NCBI GenBank assembly: GCA_021773275.1
Contig: JAJFKJ010000028.1
Location: 1-64,000, forward strand
Direction: 5' to 3'
DNA from: Gammaproteobacteria bacterium
GTDB lineage: Bacteria > Pseudomonadota > Gammaproteobacteria > JABCZS01
Length of the DNA stretch: 64,000 nucleotides
The stretch's first letter is position 1; the number at the start of each line of letters is the position of its first letter. Positions 45,301-54,723 of the stretch are shown here, one piece after another. Under the pieces are notes generated by a model. The model was given only the letters and a program-made list of their open reading frames with translations. It ran no database searches and had not been told where the DNA came from. The position numbers and the translations under genes are program-made.

Positions 45301-47172
45301 TTAAGTAAGTTTTTCATAAGCCCCGATGGCTTTGCAAATGCTGTTGACGTCCAAGCCTGCTTTTTCCATTAAAATTTGGGTATCGCCATGCTCGACAAAT
45401 TCATCAGGTAAGCCTAAGTTAATTACCGAACAATTAGGGTATTTTGCCACAACTAGGGCCGAAACACCACTGCCAGCGCCACCTATTTTGGCGTTATCTT
45501 CTAGGGTCACCAACAATGTGTGAGATTGTGCCAGCTTGGCTATCAGAGCCTCGTCTAGGGGCTTGATAAAGCGCATATTGGCTACAGTAGCATCCAGGCG
45601 CTCACCCACTGCCATGGCTGTCTCTAGCATGCTGCCGAAGCTTAGAATCGCTACAGACTGGCCTTCGCGCTTGATTTTGCCTTTACCCATCACAATAGTG
45701 TTCAAGCTGTTATCCAGTGATTTACCAGGGCCTGTGCCTCGCGGGTAGCGGACGGCAGACGGGCCTTCATGGTAAAAACCGGTGCTGAGCATATCGCGGC
45801 ATTCCACCTCATCAGCCGGGGCCATGATCACCATATTCGGAATAGCATTGAGGTAGCTGAGATCAAAGCTGCCATGATGGGTCGGGCCGTCAGCACCTAC
45901 CAAGCCTGCACGATCGATAGCAAACATCACGGGTAAGTTTTGCAGTGCTACATCGTGAATAAGCTGATCATAGGCACGTTGTAAAAATGTTGAGTAAATG
46001 GCAACAACGGGTTTTTTACCTTCGCAGGCTAAACCTGCGGCAAACGTTACCGCGTGTTGCTCAGCAATGCCGACATCAAAATAACGTTCCGGAAATGCTT
46101 TGGAGTAACGTACTAAACCTGAACCTTCGCGCATTGCAGGTGTGATGGCAACCAAATCGGGCGCTTGCTTAGCCATGTCGCAAAGCCAATCACCAAATAC
46201 TTGTGAATAGCTAGGTTTTTTAGGGCTTGCCGGTTTTTCTGCCGGCGTTTCTGCTTGGTCTTTATCGAGATAACCCGGGCTGACCGCATGGTATTTGATT
46301 GGGTTTTTTTCAGCGAGCTCATAGCCTTTGCCCTTTTGCGTCACGATATGCAGCAGACGAGGGCCTTTAAGCTTCGACAGTGTTTTTAATGTTTTTACTA
46401 AAAGGGGTAAATTATGACCATCGATGGGGCCGCTGTAATGAAAGCCTAATTCTTCAAATAATGTCCCCGGTAAGATCATGCCTTTCATATGAATTTCTGC
46501 ACGTAACGCGAGTTCTTTCATCGGTGGCATCACGTTCAATACTTTTTTGCTGCCTTCACGCATCGATGTATATATTTTGCCGGATAAAATTCGTGCAAAA
46601 TAATTTGAAAGCGCCCCGACGTTTTCAGAAATCGACATGTCATTATCGTTGAGTACCACTAGCATATCAGCATCGACAGCACCCGCGTGGTTCAGTGCTT
46701 CAAAGGCCATGCCGGCTGTCATCGCACCATCGCCAATAACGGCCACAGTTTTATAATCATCTTGTGGATTTTTAGCGAGCGCCATCCCCAGCGCCGCACT
46801 GATCGAAGTGCTCGAGTGGCCTACGCCAAACGTATCGAAAGGGCTTTCGCCGCGTTTTGGAAAAGGCGACAAACCACCGTGTTTGCGAATACTATGCATC
46901 TGTTCGCGGCGGCCAGTCAAAATTTTATGAAAGTGTGCCTGATGGCCAACATCCCAGACTAAGCGATCATAGGGGGTGTTGAAAATATAATGCAGCGCAA
47001 CGGTGAGTTCGACAGTACCCAGGCTAGCACCAAAATGCCCGCCAATTTGGTTCATCAGCTGAAAATAGTATTGGCGAAGCTCATCCGCCAGGCGCGGCAA
47101 ATCCGCTGCATCTAGCTTACGCAAATCGGCAGGGGACTCAATAGATTCTAATAGGGGCGGCACCTGTAGCAT
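45301..47172 (-). CDS. dxs: 1-deoxy-D-xylulose-5-phosphate synthase
   Basis: Dxs starts the non-mevalonate isoprenoid pathway by joining pyruvate and glyceraldehyde 3-phosphate with a thiamine pyrophosphate cofactor. The 623-residue protein has the TPP-binding [15 protein letters not shown] near 145, and the catalytic-domain segments [17 protein letters not shown] near 365 and PTHHGSFDL. It is in the conserved xseB-ispA-dxs operon. Confidence 0.97.
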   Translation of the reverse strand: MLQVPPLLESIESPADLRKLDAADLPRLADELRQYYFQLMNQIGGHFGASLGTVELTVALHYIFNTPYDRLVWDVGHQAHFHKILTGRREQMHSIRKHGGLSPFPKRGESPFDTFGVGHSSTSISAALGMALAKNPQDDYKTVAVIGDGAMTAGMAFEALNHAGAVDADMLVVLNDNDMSISENVGALSNYFARILSGKIYTSMREGSKKVLNVMPPMKELALRAEIHMKGMILPGTLFEELGFHYSGPIDGHNLPLLVKTLKTLSKLKGPRLLHIVTQKGKGYELAEKNPIKYHAVSPGYLDKDQAETPAEKPASPKKPSYSQVFGDWLCDMAKQAPDLVAITPAMREGSGLVRYSKAFPERYFDVGIAEQHAVTFAAGLACEGKKPVVAIYSTFLQRAYDQLIHDVALQNLPVMFAIDRAGLVGADGPTHHGSFDLSYLNAIPNMVIMAPADEVECRDMLSTGFYHEGPSAVRYPRGTGPGKSLDNSLNTIVMGKGKIKREGQSVAILSFGSMLETAMAVGERLDATVANMRFIKPLDEALIAKLAQSHTLLVTLEDNAKIGGAGSGVSALVVAKYPNCSVINLGLPDEFVEHGDTQILMEKAGLDVNSICKAIGAYEKLT

Positions 47173-47200
47173 GGGGGTATCATACCATAGGTGCGCTGTT

Positions 47201-48049
47201 TTACTGCTCTCTCACCACAATAAAATCAGCAATGTGCTTGAGGTACTCAGTGTCGCCATCGATGTGGGCCAGGATGCCCAGAGCCTCTTGATGTAGCTGC
47301 ATCAGCCATTGTTTGGCCTCGGCCAGCCCCAAGATAGCGGGGTAGGAAGCCTTGTTCGCTTCTCGGTCGCCTTCAACATCTAAGATGTCATCGCGGATTT
47401 GGAAGGCTAAACCCAAAGACTCAGAGAACATGGTCAGCTGATTAAAAGTATCTTGTGTGATGGGTTCAACCATCGCTGCCATTTGGATGCTAGCGCGAAT
47501 TAAGGCACCCGTTTTGCAGCGATGCATATGCGCAAGCTGATCGGCATCAAAATCTTTTAATTGCGCGGCCATATCGATCGCTTGGCCTCCGACCATGCCG
47601 AAAGAACCTGCAGCTTTCGCAAGGCAAGCTATCATTTGAATACGCTGGGCATCATCAATGTTTTTAGCATTGCTGAGTACTTCAAACGCCAGGGTTTGCA
47701 GACCATCGCCAGCTAAAATGGCTGTTGCTTCATCAAAAGCAATATGGCAAGTGGGTTCACCGCGGCGCGTGTGATCATCATCCATAGCGGGCAGATCATC
47801 ATGCGCTAAAGAGTAAGCATGAATTAACTCAACAGCTGCCGCTGCTGGGTCAAGCTTTTCAATTGCAACATTAAGTGCATGTCCAGTGGCATAAACAAGT
47901 AATGGGCGAACACGTTTACCACCCGTTAAGCAGGCATAACGCATAGCAGTGTGTAGTGATTCAGGTGCTTGTGTGTTGGCAGGTAAGTAATAGTCTAGCT
48001 GTGCGTTTATGCGAGATAAACGCTCAGTAATATAAGCTTGTACTTGCAT
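47201..48049 (-). CDS. ispA: Farnesyl diphosphate synthase
   Basis: IspA extends dimethylallyl diphosphate to farnesyl diphosphate, feeding cell-wall carrier and quinone synthesis. The 282-residue protein contains the first Asp-rich motif in [15 protein letters not shown] and the second, DDILD, near residue 214. Positioned between xseB and dxs; the operon joins first and later steps of one pathway. Confidence 0.95.
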   Translation of the reverse strand: MQVQAYITERLSRINAQLDYYLPANTQAPESLHTAMRYACLTGGKRVRPLLVYATGHALNVAIEKLDPAAAAVELIHAYSLAHDDLPAMDDDHTRRGEPTCHIAFDEATAILAGDGLQTLAFEVLSNAKNIDDAQRIQMIACLAKAAGSFGMVGGQAIDMAAQLKDFDADQLAHMHRCKTGALIRASIQMAAMVEPITQDTFNQLTMFSESLGLAFQIRDDILDVEGDREANKASYPAILGLAEAKQWLMQLHQEALGILAHIDGDTEYLKHIADFIVVREQ

Positions 48050-48053
48050 GGTA

Positions 48054-48287
48054 TCAATCTTCCGTAAAAGGTGTTGTTTTTAATTCGCCGTCGGTCTTTT
48101 CTATTAGTTTTTCTACTTTTAGTTTAGCTGTTTGTAAGGCTTTTTGACAATCAGTTGATAGGGCTATGCCACGTTCGAAGTGTTGTAATGATTCTTCGAG
48201 GCTAAGTTCACCATCCTCCAGCTTGCCTACCAAAGTTTCTAGTTCTGTTAAAGCATTTTCAAAATCAAAAGTTTTTTTGCTTGGCAT
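48054..48287 (-). CDS. xseB: Exodeoxyribonuclease VII small subunit
   Basis: XseB is the small helical subunit of exonuclease VII. The 77-residue protein shows the family segment FENALTELETLVGKLEDGE, then LEESLQHFERGI. It is the first gene of the xseB-ispA-dxs-queD-folE2 operon; the large subunit XseA is not in the window. The 160 bases upstream are AT-rich and also serve the divergent antiporter gene, but I see no clear promoter boxes. Confidence 0.94.
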   Translation of the reverse strand: MPSKKTFDFENALTELETLVGKLEDGELSLEESLQHFERGIALSTDCQKALQTAKLKVEKLIEKTDGELKTTPFTED

Positions 48288-48447
48288 AATCTTTCCTTAG
48301 GTTGAAACATGCATAGTTTAATCGTTTAAATTGACCAAGTCAATGGTAGTCGTATAGCTTAATTGCTCGGAATGATTTGAATGACTTATTAAAAGGGCTT
48401 ATTATAGTCTATCGGCAAAAATCTTAGCAAAGGCATAAAGGCAACAA

Positions 48448-49902
48448 ATGATAGGAAATATAGACCCCGGTTGGATGACATTACTTCCAGCTGCAGTAAC
48501 GATATTCCTCGCTTTTTTAACAAGGCAGGTTTTGCTTGCGTTGTTTATGGGTATCGTAACAGGTGGCGTTGTTTTTTATTTACAAACAGGCCAGCTTAGC
48601 GATTTAAATATTATTAAGCAGTTTTTTCTGCCTGCAATAGGCAGTGAAACATACGCATACATTTTACTTATTTATTTGTGGTCTTTGGGTGGCTTAATAG
48701 GGCTCTGGCATAAAACAGGCGCCGCGAAACATTTTGCCTTAACTGTAGGTAAAAAAATTGCTAGAGGCCCACGTACTGCAAAACTATGCACATGGATTTT
48801 AGGTATCATCTTTCATCAAGGCGGAACCATCAGTACGGTACTAGCAGGTACTACGGCTAGACCCATTAACGACATGCATAATGTCAGCCATGAAGAATTT
48901 GCTTATGTGGTTGATTCAACTGCATCCCCAGTAGCAACAATGGTGCCTTTCAATGCATGGCCAATTTACGTTGCGGGTTTGATTGTTGGCACGATACCAT
49001 TATTGGCCAATGAGTTTGCTGCTTTTGATATGTACATTAAGGCATTGGCATTTAATTTTTACGCGATTTTTGCATTATTGTTCACATTTCTATTTTCAAT
49101 AGAATTACTTCCTTGGTATGGAAAACGTTTAAAAGAAGCACGCATAAGAGCGCGTACCACGGGTAAACTTGATGCCGACGATGCTGAACCGCTTATGAAG
49201 GTCGAGGAACTCGATGATGGCCAAAGTTACTACACACCCAGTATTATCGACTTTCTTTTGCCATTAGGCACGCTGCTTTCAATGGCGATCATTCCTTATG
49301 TATTAGGCCAGTTTGAGATAATTCCTAAAACCAAATCGAATTGGATCGGCGAAGCATTCATGACCGCACTACTTGTTGGTATGGTTACTGCTAAAATACG
49401 CGGCATGACGCTAAAAGATGTATTGGACGGTTTTGTTGAAGGTTGCCAAGGTGTGACTATTGGCGCTATTGTTTTAGGAATGGCCGTAACCTTAGGCTAT
49501 GTCACCCAAAAAATTCAATTGGCTGAGTTTTTAATTAATCATGTTGATGGTTTGTTCCCACTTTTACTTTTACCCGGTACGCTTACACTACTTTGCTTGA
49601 TTGTCGCTTTTGCAACAGGCTCATCGTGGGGGACTTTTGCAGTAGTATTACCCGTGGCGATGCCTTTAGCTTATAGTTTTAACCCAGACCCAATGTTCTT
49701 GCACATTTGCCTTGGTGCTGTTCTTGGGGGTGCTGTTGCAGGTGACCAATGTTCACCTATTTCTGACACTACTGTACTGACCAGTATGACAACAGGTTGC
49801 GACCTTATACATCATGTTAAAACACAGCTACCATTGGCTATGACAACAGTAGTCTTAGCAATTGCTGCTACTACAGCGGTTACCTATTCCTTCTTCGGCT
49901 AA
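48448..49902 (+). CDS. NhaC-type Na+/H+ antiporter family protein
   Basis: The 484-residue polytopic membrane protein has about twelve helices. Family features are SLGGLIGLW near 90, FHQGGTISTVL near 128, the SPVATMVPFNAWP segment near 165, and ATGSSWGTFAVVLPVAMP near 390, followed by GDQCSPISDTTVL. These match the NhaC/NhaC-like (COG1757) antiporters; amino-acid antiport is possible in this superfamily. Its stop is eight bases before the metN start. Confidence 0.88.
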   Translation: MIGNIDPGWMTLLPAAVTIFLAFLTRQVLLALFMGIVTGGVVFYLQTGQLSDLNIIKQFFLPAIGSETYAYILLIYLWSLGGLIGLWHKTGAAKHFALTVGKKIARGPRTAKLCTWILGIIFHQGGTISTVLAGTTARPINDMHNVSHEEFAYVVDSTASPVATMVPFNAWPIYVAGLIVGTIPLLANEFAAFDMYIKALAFNFYAIFALLFTFLFSIELLPWYGKRLKEARIRARTTGKLDADDAEPLMKVEELDDGQSYYTPSIIDFLLPLGTLLSMAIIPYVLGQFEIIPKTKSNWIGEAFMTALLVGMVTAKIRGMTLKDVLDGFVEGCQGVTIGAIVLGMAVTLGYVTQKIQLAEFLINHVDGLFPLLLLPGTLTLLCLIVAFATGSSWGTFAVVLPVAMPLAYSFNPDPMFLHICLGAVLGGAVAGDQCSPISDTTVLTSMTTGCDLIHHVKTQLPLAMTTVVLAIAATTAVTYSFFG

Positions 49903-49909
49903 TTGCATA

Positions 49910-50950
49910 ATGATAAAACTACAAAATATTAATAAAAATTATGCTCAAAAGGGTCGGAAAATTACTGCGCTTCAAGACATCAACTTGTACGTTAATAGCG
50001 GCGAAATATTTGGCATTATTGGTGGCAGTGGCGCCGGGAAAAGCACATTGTTACGATGCGTTAATCTTCTAGAAGAACCAGACAGTGGTGAAGTGATAGT
50101 CGACGGGAAAAGCTTGCTAGATCTATCTACGGTGTCATTACGAGATGCACGCAGGAAAATGGGAATGATTTTCCAACATTTTAATTTGATCGCAACCAAA
50201 AATGTTTTTCATAATATTGCCCTGCCGCTCAAGCTTACAAAACTATCTAGCAAAGATATACAAGAGCGCGTGCAGGAGCTACTAGAGCTTACAGGTTTGC
50301 AAGGCTATGCAAAAGCTTATCCGCATGAGCTGAGTGGGGGGCAAAAGCAACGTGTTGCAATAGCTCGCGCTTTAGCACATGAACCTAAAGTGCTGTTATC
50401 AGATGAGGCAAGTTCTGCCTTAGACCCGCAAACAACACGTGCGATTTTATCATTGTTGCAAGACATCAACCAACAACTTGGGGTAACAATTTTATTGATC
50501 ACCCATGAGATGGATGTAATAAAACAAATATGTCAGCGTGTTGCGATACTTGATCAAGGTCAGATCATTGAGCAAGGTGAGGTGCTGGATATTTTCACAC
50601 AACCTAAACACGCGGTTACTAAATCTTTTGTTGCAACCTGCATGAAAGAAAGCCTGCCCAGTGATATTTTAGACAAACTGCATACTACACAACAAAATAG
50701 CAACGATCACCCGCTTTTGCATTTGGCATTTCGTGGCAACAGCGCAGTTGAGCCCGTAATTTCAGGTTTGGTAAAGCATTGCGATGTCATGGTGAATATC
50801 TTGCAAGCACACCTTGAAACAATTCATGGTGAAAGTTGTGGTGCAATGACTTTAAGCTTGGAGAATGCAGATAAATGTGATGCAGCAGTGGATTATTTGC
50901 GTAAAAACGGATTACAAGTAGAGGTGCTAGGCTATGTCGCCCTTGGTTAA
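49910..50950 (+). CDS. metN: Methionine ABC transporter ATP-binding protein
   Basis: MetN powers high-affinity uptake of methionine. From the ATG at 49910 the protein has 346 residues: Walker A GGSGAGKST, signature LSGGQKQRVAIARAL, Walker B VLLSDEASSALDP, and a C-terminal NIL (methionine-sensing) domain at about 265-346. It overlaps metI by 17 bases. Confidence 0.95.
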   Translation: MIKLQNINKNYAQKGRKITALQDINLYVNSGEIFGIIGGSGAGKSTLLRCVNLLEEPDSGEVIVDGKSLLDLSTVSLRDARRKMGMIFQHFNLIATKNVFHNIALPLKLTKLSSKDIQERVQELLELTGLQGYAKAYPHELSGGQKQRVAIARALAHEPKVLLSDEASSALDPQTTRAILSLLQDINQQLGVTILLITHEMDVIKQICQRVAILDQGQIIEQGEVLDIFTQPKHAVTKSFVATCMKESLPSDILDKLHTTQQNSNDHPLLHLAFRGNSAVEPVISGLVKHCDVMVNILQAHLETIHGESCGAMTLSLENADKCDAAVDYLRKNGLQVEVLGYVALG

Positions 50951-51575
50951 TGCTACATGGGAAACCATTTACATGGTGGCCATTTCAGGTTTTGTTGCAG
51001 CACTTCTTGGTGGTGCGCTAGGCATTATTTTATTTCTAACTGCACCTAAAAGAGCATTATCTAATGCCGCAATACATCAATCTTTGGGCTTGATTGTTAA
51101 TATAGCGCGCTCAATTCCGTACATCATTTTTATGATCGCGCTTATTCCTATAACACGCTTGATAGTGGGCACGTCGATCGGCACACTGGCTGCGATGGTA
51201 CCTTTAACGTTAGCAGCCGCACCATTTTATGCGCGTATCGCTGAAAGTGCATTTAACGAAGTTTCACCTGGCCTGATTGAAGCAGTCACAGCCATGGGTG
51301 CTAAAGCATCGCAATTGATTTGGTATGTATTATTGCCAGAAGCAATGCCGAGTTTAATTCGGGGCCTTACCATCACTTTGATTGCACTCGTGGGTTATTC
51401 CGCCATGGCGGGTATTGTGGGCGGCGGTGGCCTGGGTGCGCTTGCCTATCATTACGGTTATCAGCGTTTTGATGCCCAAATTATGCTTTCGACAACAGCA
51501 ATATTGGTTGTTATGGTGCAAGTTCTACAATGGGTAGGCGACTACTTAGCCAAAAAATTATCAAGGCGGAGTTAA
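50934..51575 (+). CDS. metI: Methionine ABC transporter permease
   Basis: The 213-residue permease has five membrane helices and the coupling motif region EAVTAMGAKASQLIWYVLLPEAMPSL. It lies between metN (overlapping) and metQ (one base apart), the standard order for this importer. Confidence 0.95.
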   Translation: MSPLVNATWETIYMVAISGFVAALLGGALGIILFLTAPKRALSNAAIHQSLGLIVNIARSIPYIIFMIALIPITRLIVGTSIGTLAAMVPLTLAAAPFYARIAESAFNEVSPGLIEAVTAMGAKASQLIWYVLLPEAMPSLIRGLTITLIALVGYSAMAGIVGGGGLGALAYHYGYQRFDAQIMLSTTAILVVMVQVLQWVGDYLAKKLSRRS

Positions 51576-51576
51576 C

Positions 51577-52368
51577 ATGTTTAAAAAATTATTAATGGTA
51601 TTCTGTGTTTCTTTGGGTTTGGCCGCATGTTCCCCGCAAGCAGACCCAAACACTTTGCGAGTGGGTGTGATTGCGGGCCCTGAAGCAGAGATAATGGAAG
51701 CTGCGCAAAAGGTAGCGCTACAGCGTTACGATTTAACCATCAAGATTGTTGAGTTCGAAGATTATACTTTACCCAATATTGCGCTTAACGATGGCGCTTT
51801 AGATGCCAATCTATTTCAGACACAAGCATACCTTGATAACTATGTACAAACCCGTGGGCAAGATCTTGTGGCTGTAGGTAAAGTGTTTATTTACCCTGTG
51901 GGTGCATACTCAAACAAGCATAAAACGGTTGATGCATTGCCTGATAAGGCTAAGATTGCTATACCTAACGATCCTAGCAATGGCGCTAGAGCGCTATTGC
52001 TGATGCACAAATCGGGTTTGATCGTGTTAAAAGACCCTGATGATACATCGGCAACCCGTTACGATATTATCGATAACCCTAAAGAGTTACAGCTCATTGA
52101 GTTAGATGCAGCACAACTGCCAAGATCTTTGCCAGATGTTGATTTGGCGATCATTAATACTAACTACAGTATTTCAGCAGGCTTGTTACCAACGCGAGAT
52201 GCTTTAGTGATGGAAGACGCAAGTTCTCCCTATGCCAATATTGTGGTGGTTAGACGAGAAAATATAGGCGACGAACGTGTTGATAAATTGGTGCGCGCTT
52301 TGCAATCTGATGTAGTGAAAGAAAAAGCAGATGAATTATTTCAGGGCCAGGCAGTACCCGCCTATTAA
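51577..52368 (+). CDS. metQ: Methionine-binding lipoprotein
   Basis: MetQ is the substrate-binding lipoprotein of the methionine importer. The 263-residue protein has a lipobox GLAAC with the lipidated Cys at 18-19, then NlpA-family segments DYTLPNIALNDGALDANLFQ and AIPNDPSNGARALLLM. Methionine uptake would suit a host-dependent lifestyle. A strong hairpin follows the stop codon. Confidence 0.95.
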   Translation: MFKKLLMVFCVSLGLAACSPQADPNTLRVGVIAGPEAEIMEAAQKVALQRYDLTIKIVEFEDYTLPNIALNDGALDANLFQTQAYLDNYVQTRGQDLVAVGKVFIYPVGAYSNKHKTVDALPDKAKIAIPNDPSNGARALLLMHKSGLIVLKDPDDTSATRYDIIDNPKELQLIELDAAQLPRSLPDVDLAIINTNYSISAGLLPTRDALVMEDASSPYANIVVVRRENIGDERVDKLVRALQSDVVKEKADELFQGQAVPAY

Positions 52369-52373
52369 TGAGG

Positions 52374-52423
52374 GCCCCCTTTGTAAAGGGGGCAGCTGCA
52401 GCTTTGCTGCGGCGGGGGTTTTT
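52374..52423 (+). terminator. Double-hairpin terminator after metQ
   Basis: Six bases after the metQ stop, GCCCCCTTT and AAAGGGGGC make a perfect 9-base-pair stem (52374-52393). A second hairpin GCAGC-TTT-GCTGC follows at 52398-52410, and then GGCGGGGG and a run of five T at about 52419-52423. It lies between convergent genes and could end transcription from both sides. Confidence 0.65.
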
Positions 52424-52445
52424 CGCCCAGCCCATGTTTGGGGTT

Positions 52446-52736
52446 TTAGCAGAAATTTTCAACAAGTTGATTAATCTGACGTTGAGATAATTTTTTCGCA
52501 TTAAATCCAGCGGAGCCAAGCACAGAGCGTGCAACGATGCGCCCCATGAAAATGCGAACTTCGCGAGGAAGGCGCTCACCGCGACCGTTACGGTTTTCTT
52601 CCCATTCACGTATACGTGAGTGAGTGTAAGCAGTGCCTAGGTTATCATTTAAGTCTTCCAAAGCTTCTGCTAGAATTTTACCTTTTTCATAAAGCTCGAC
52701 TTCGAGCCAAGATTGGACGATATTATTTGCTTTCAT
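52446..52736 (-). CDS. Small protein, possible helix-turn-helix DNA-binding protein
   Basis: The 96-residue protein is mostly helical and charged. A segment at about 32-66 (AYTHSRIREWEEN, then LPREVRIFMGRIV) resembles the recognition helix and following helix of phage-type Cro/XRE-like domains, where the S-R-x-x-E-W-E pattern is common. I cannot assign it to a family. It is a single gene, convergent with metQ and with its own upstream AT-rich region (52737-52847) shared with the divergent phosphatidyltransferase gene. Confidence 0.65.
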   Translation of the reverse strand: MKANNIVQSWLEVELYEKGKILAEALEDLNDNLGTAYTHSRIREWEENRNGRGERLPREVRIFMGRIVARSVLGSAGFNAKKLSQRQINQLVENFC

Positions 52737-52847
52737 CAGTACTACCTTTACAGTTGGACAATATTTATACAGATACGCAGTATATCGGCTGACATGTGTT
52801 AGGTCAAGGGCTGCGGCAGACTTTAGAATAAGCGAAGGGGAATCAAT

Positions 52848-53432
52848 ATGTTAGAACCATTATGCCGGCCGGCTTTTCATAGAGTGCTTGTAGCACCCCT
52901 ATTATGCCTTCCCGGTATTGACCGTGTTTCACCCAATTGGGTAACCGCTTTGGCACTCATCACGGGTTTTGCTGCCTTGCCATTGTTGGCCTTCAATTTG
53001 CCCTATTGGGCCTTAGGTTTGCTGTTGCTATCGGGCTACTGCGATATTCTTGATGGCTCATTAGCGCGTCAACAGGGCACTGATAGCCCATTAGGTACGG
53101 TTTTAGATATCCTTAGTGATCGTATCGTAGAATCAGCAATTTTATTAGGCCTGCTGTTTCAGGAGCTTGCCCGTGGACCCTGGGTGGCGGGCATGTTCGC
53201 AGCAACATTAGTCTGCGTCACATCGTTTTTGGTAGTGGGGATTTTTGTGCAAAACAATACCCAGAAAGGATTTTATTACAGCCCAGGCTTGATCGAGCGC
53301 TTGGAAGCCTTTGTGATTTTTGCATTGATGATACTGCTGCCACAATATTTTACTATACTTGCATTTATTTATATCGTTTTAGTGCTGTTAACCAGTGTGA
53401 TCAGAGTAATAGAATTTTGCCGACAATTGTAG
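52848..53432 (+). CDS. CDP-alcohol phosphatidyltransferase family protein
   Basis: The 194-residue membrane protein has the full family motif D-x2-D-G-x2-A-R-x8-G-x3-D-x3-D (from DILDGSLARQQG to DILSDR at about 61-87), with about six membrane helices. Such enzymes move a phosphatidyl or similar group from a CDP-linked donor to an alcohol (PgsA, PssA, cardiolipin synthase of the eukaryotic type). The acceptor cannot be told. An adjacent GGDEF-EAL gene begins seven bases later. Confidence 0.88.
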   Translation: MLEPLCRPAFHRVLVAPLLCLPGIDRVSPNWVTALALITGFAALPLLAFNLPYWALGLLLLSGYCDILDGSLARQQGTDSPLGTVLDILSDRIVESAILLGLLFQELARGPWVAGMFAATLVCVTSFLVVGIFVQNNTQKGFYYSPGLIERLEAFVIFALMILLPQYFTILAFIYIVLVLLTSVIRVIEFCRQL

Positions 53433-53439
53433 GGAACCT

Positions 53440-54723
53440 ATGCAAGATACAGAATATGATGAACTGACAGGCCTGCCAAACAGAAAGCAGCTTGATAAGA
53501 TGTTGGACAGAGCAGTAAGCCGTGCCAGCCGTCAACATAACATGTTAGCGGTGATGTGCCTGGACTTAGATGATTTTAAGTCTATCAATAAAACATTCGG
53601 TGAAGCTGCGGGCGATGCAGTGCTAAAAAGCATAGCAAAAATTTTGCAAGACAATGTACGCAAAGAAGAGTGTGTAGCCCGGGTAGCTGGTGATGAATTT
53701 GTTCTCCTGATTGAGGATGTAAAAGACATCGCGCATGTTGATACGATTGCTCAGAAAATACAAAATCTATTTTGCGACCCTATCATAGTAGACGGAGAGA
53801 AATTACTGATAAATTTATGTATGGGTATCGCGCTATTTCCGGTGGCTGGCGATACCCCAGAGGTTTTATTAAAGCATGCAGACATGGCTTTATACGCGGC
53901 GAAAGCTAGCGGCAAAGATCGTTTTCGTTACTTCACCCCTGAGTTCAACGAAAAAAGTGACCGGCATTTGCAAATAGCAGCTTGTTTGCAAACTGCTGTG
54001 CGTGATCAAGAGTTTTATTTAAATTACAGCCCAATATATGATTTGCATAGCAATAAAATAGTCGCTGTTGAAGCGGTTTTAAATTGGTTTTCAGGTGAGT
54101 TTGGCCCGGTTCCATTATCGGAGTTCATACCCATCGCACATGAGACAGGTATGATGGCGTCAATATCGCTTTGGGAATTAACGACTGCCTGCGAAGCCTT
54201 TTCAAGTTGGGATTTGGAAGATTTTCATCTATATATCACCGTCACGCAGTCACAGTTTGAGGGTGATGATTTTATTCCAGACCTTGAAAATTTAATTGAG
54301 CGTTTAACGTTGAAACCAGAGCTTATCGTTCTTAAAATATCCGAAAACCTAATTTCAGATTTTAATGAAAACCACCAAGAAAAACTTGAAAAAATTTCTG
54401 AACTAGGGTTTTCAATTTCTGTTGATGACTATGGTACAGGTGCTTCATCCCTTGCTCAGTTAAAACGCACATGTGTGACTTCTTTGAAAATAGATGACTC
54501 ATTTACTAAAAACGTAGGTAAAGATAAAGAAGCTGAAAGTATTATTGAAGCTTCAGTAAAAATGGCGCATTGCTTAGACCTGCTTGCAATTGCTGAGGGT
54601 GTCGAAACAGACGCACAGCTGACATTCTTAAAGGTTCTAGGTTGTGATTTGGCGCAGGGAACTTATTTTACAGATGCATTAGATGCTGATGGTTTTAAGA
54701 AGTTAATTCGTCAAGCTTCTTAA
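53440..54723 (+). CDS. GGDEF-EAL protein with degenerate active sites
   Basis: The 427-residue protein contains a diguanylate cyclase-like domain (about 5-160) and an EAL phosphodiesterase-like domain (about 175-420). There is no membrane helix and no sensor domain. The GGDEF motif reads AGDEF (83-87). The EAL motif reads EAV (in VEAVLNW), and the metal-ligand Asn usually found in a V-N-L-S-like context is replaced (VTQSQF). DDYGTG, LKIDDSF, and AEGVET are kept. Cyclase activity remains possible, while phosphodiesterase activity is doubtful. The 3' end overlaps the convergent thiDE gene by 29 bases. Confidence 0.9.
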   Translation: MQDTEYDELTGLPNRKQLDKMLDRAVSRASRQHNMLAVMCLDLDDFKSINKTFGEAAGDAVLKSIAKILQDNVRKEECVARVAGDEFVLLIEDVKDIAHVDTIAQKIQNLFCDPIIVDGEKLLINLCMGIALFPVAGDTPEVLLKHADMALYAAKASGKDRFRYFTPEFNEKSDRHLQIAACLQTAVRDQEFYLNYSPIYDLHSNKIVAVEAVLNWFSGEFGPVPLSEFIPIAHETGMMASISLWELTTACEAFSSWDLEDFHLYITVTQSQFEGDDFIPDLENLIERLTLKPELIVLKISENLISDFNENHQEKLEKISELGFSISVDDYGTGASSLAQLKRTCVTSLKIDDSFTKNVGKDKEAESIIEASVKMAHCLDLLAIAEGVETDAQLTFLKVLGCDLAQGTYFTDALDADGFKKLIRQAS

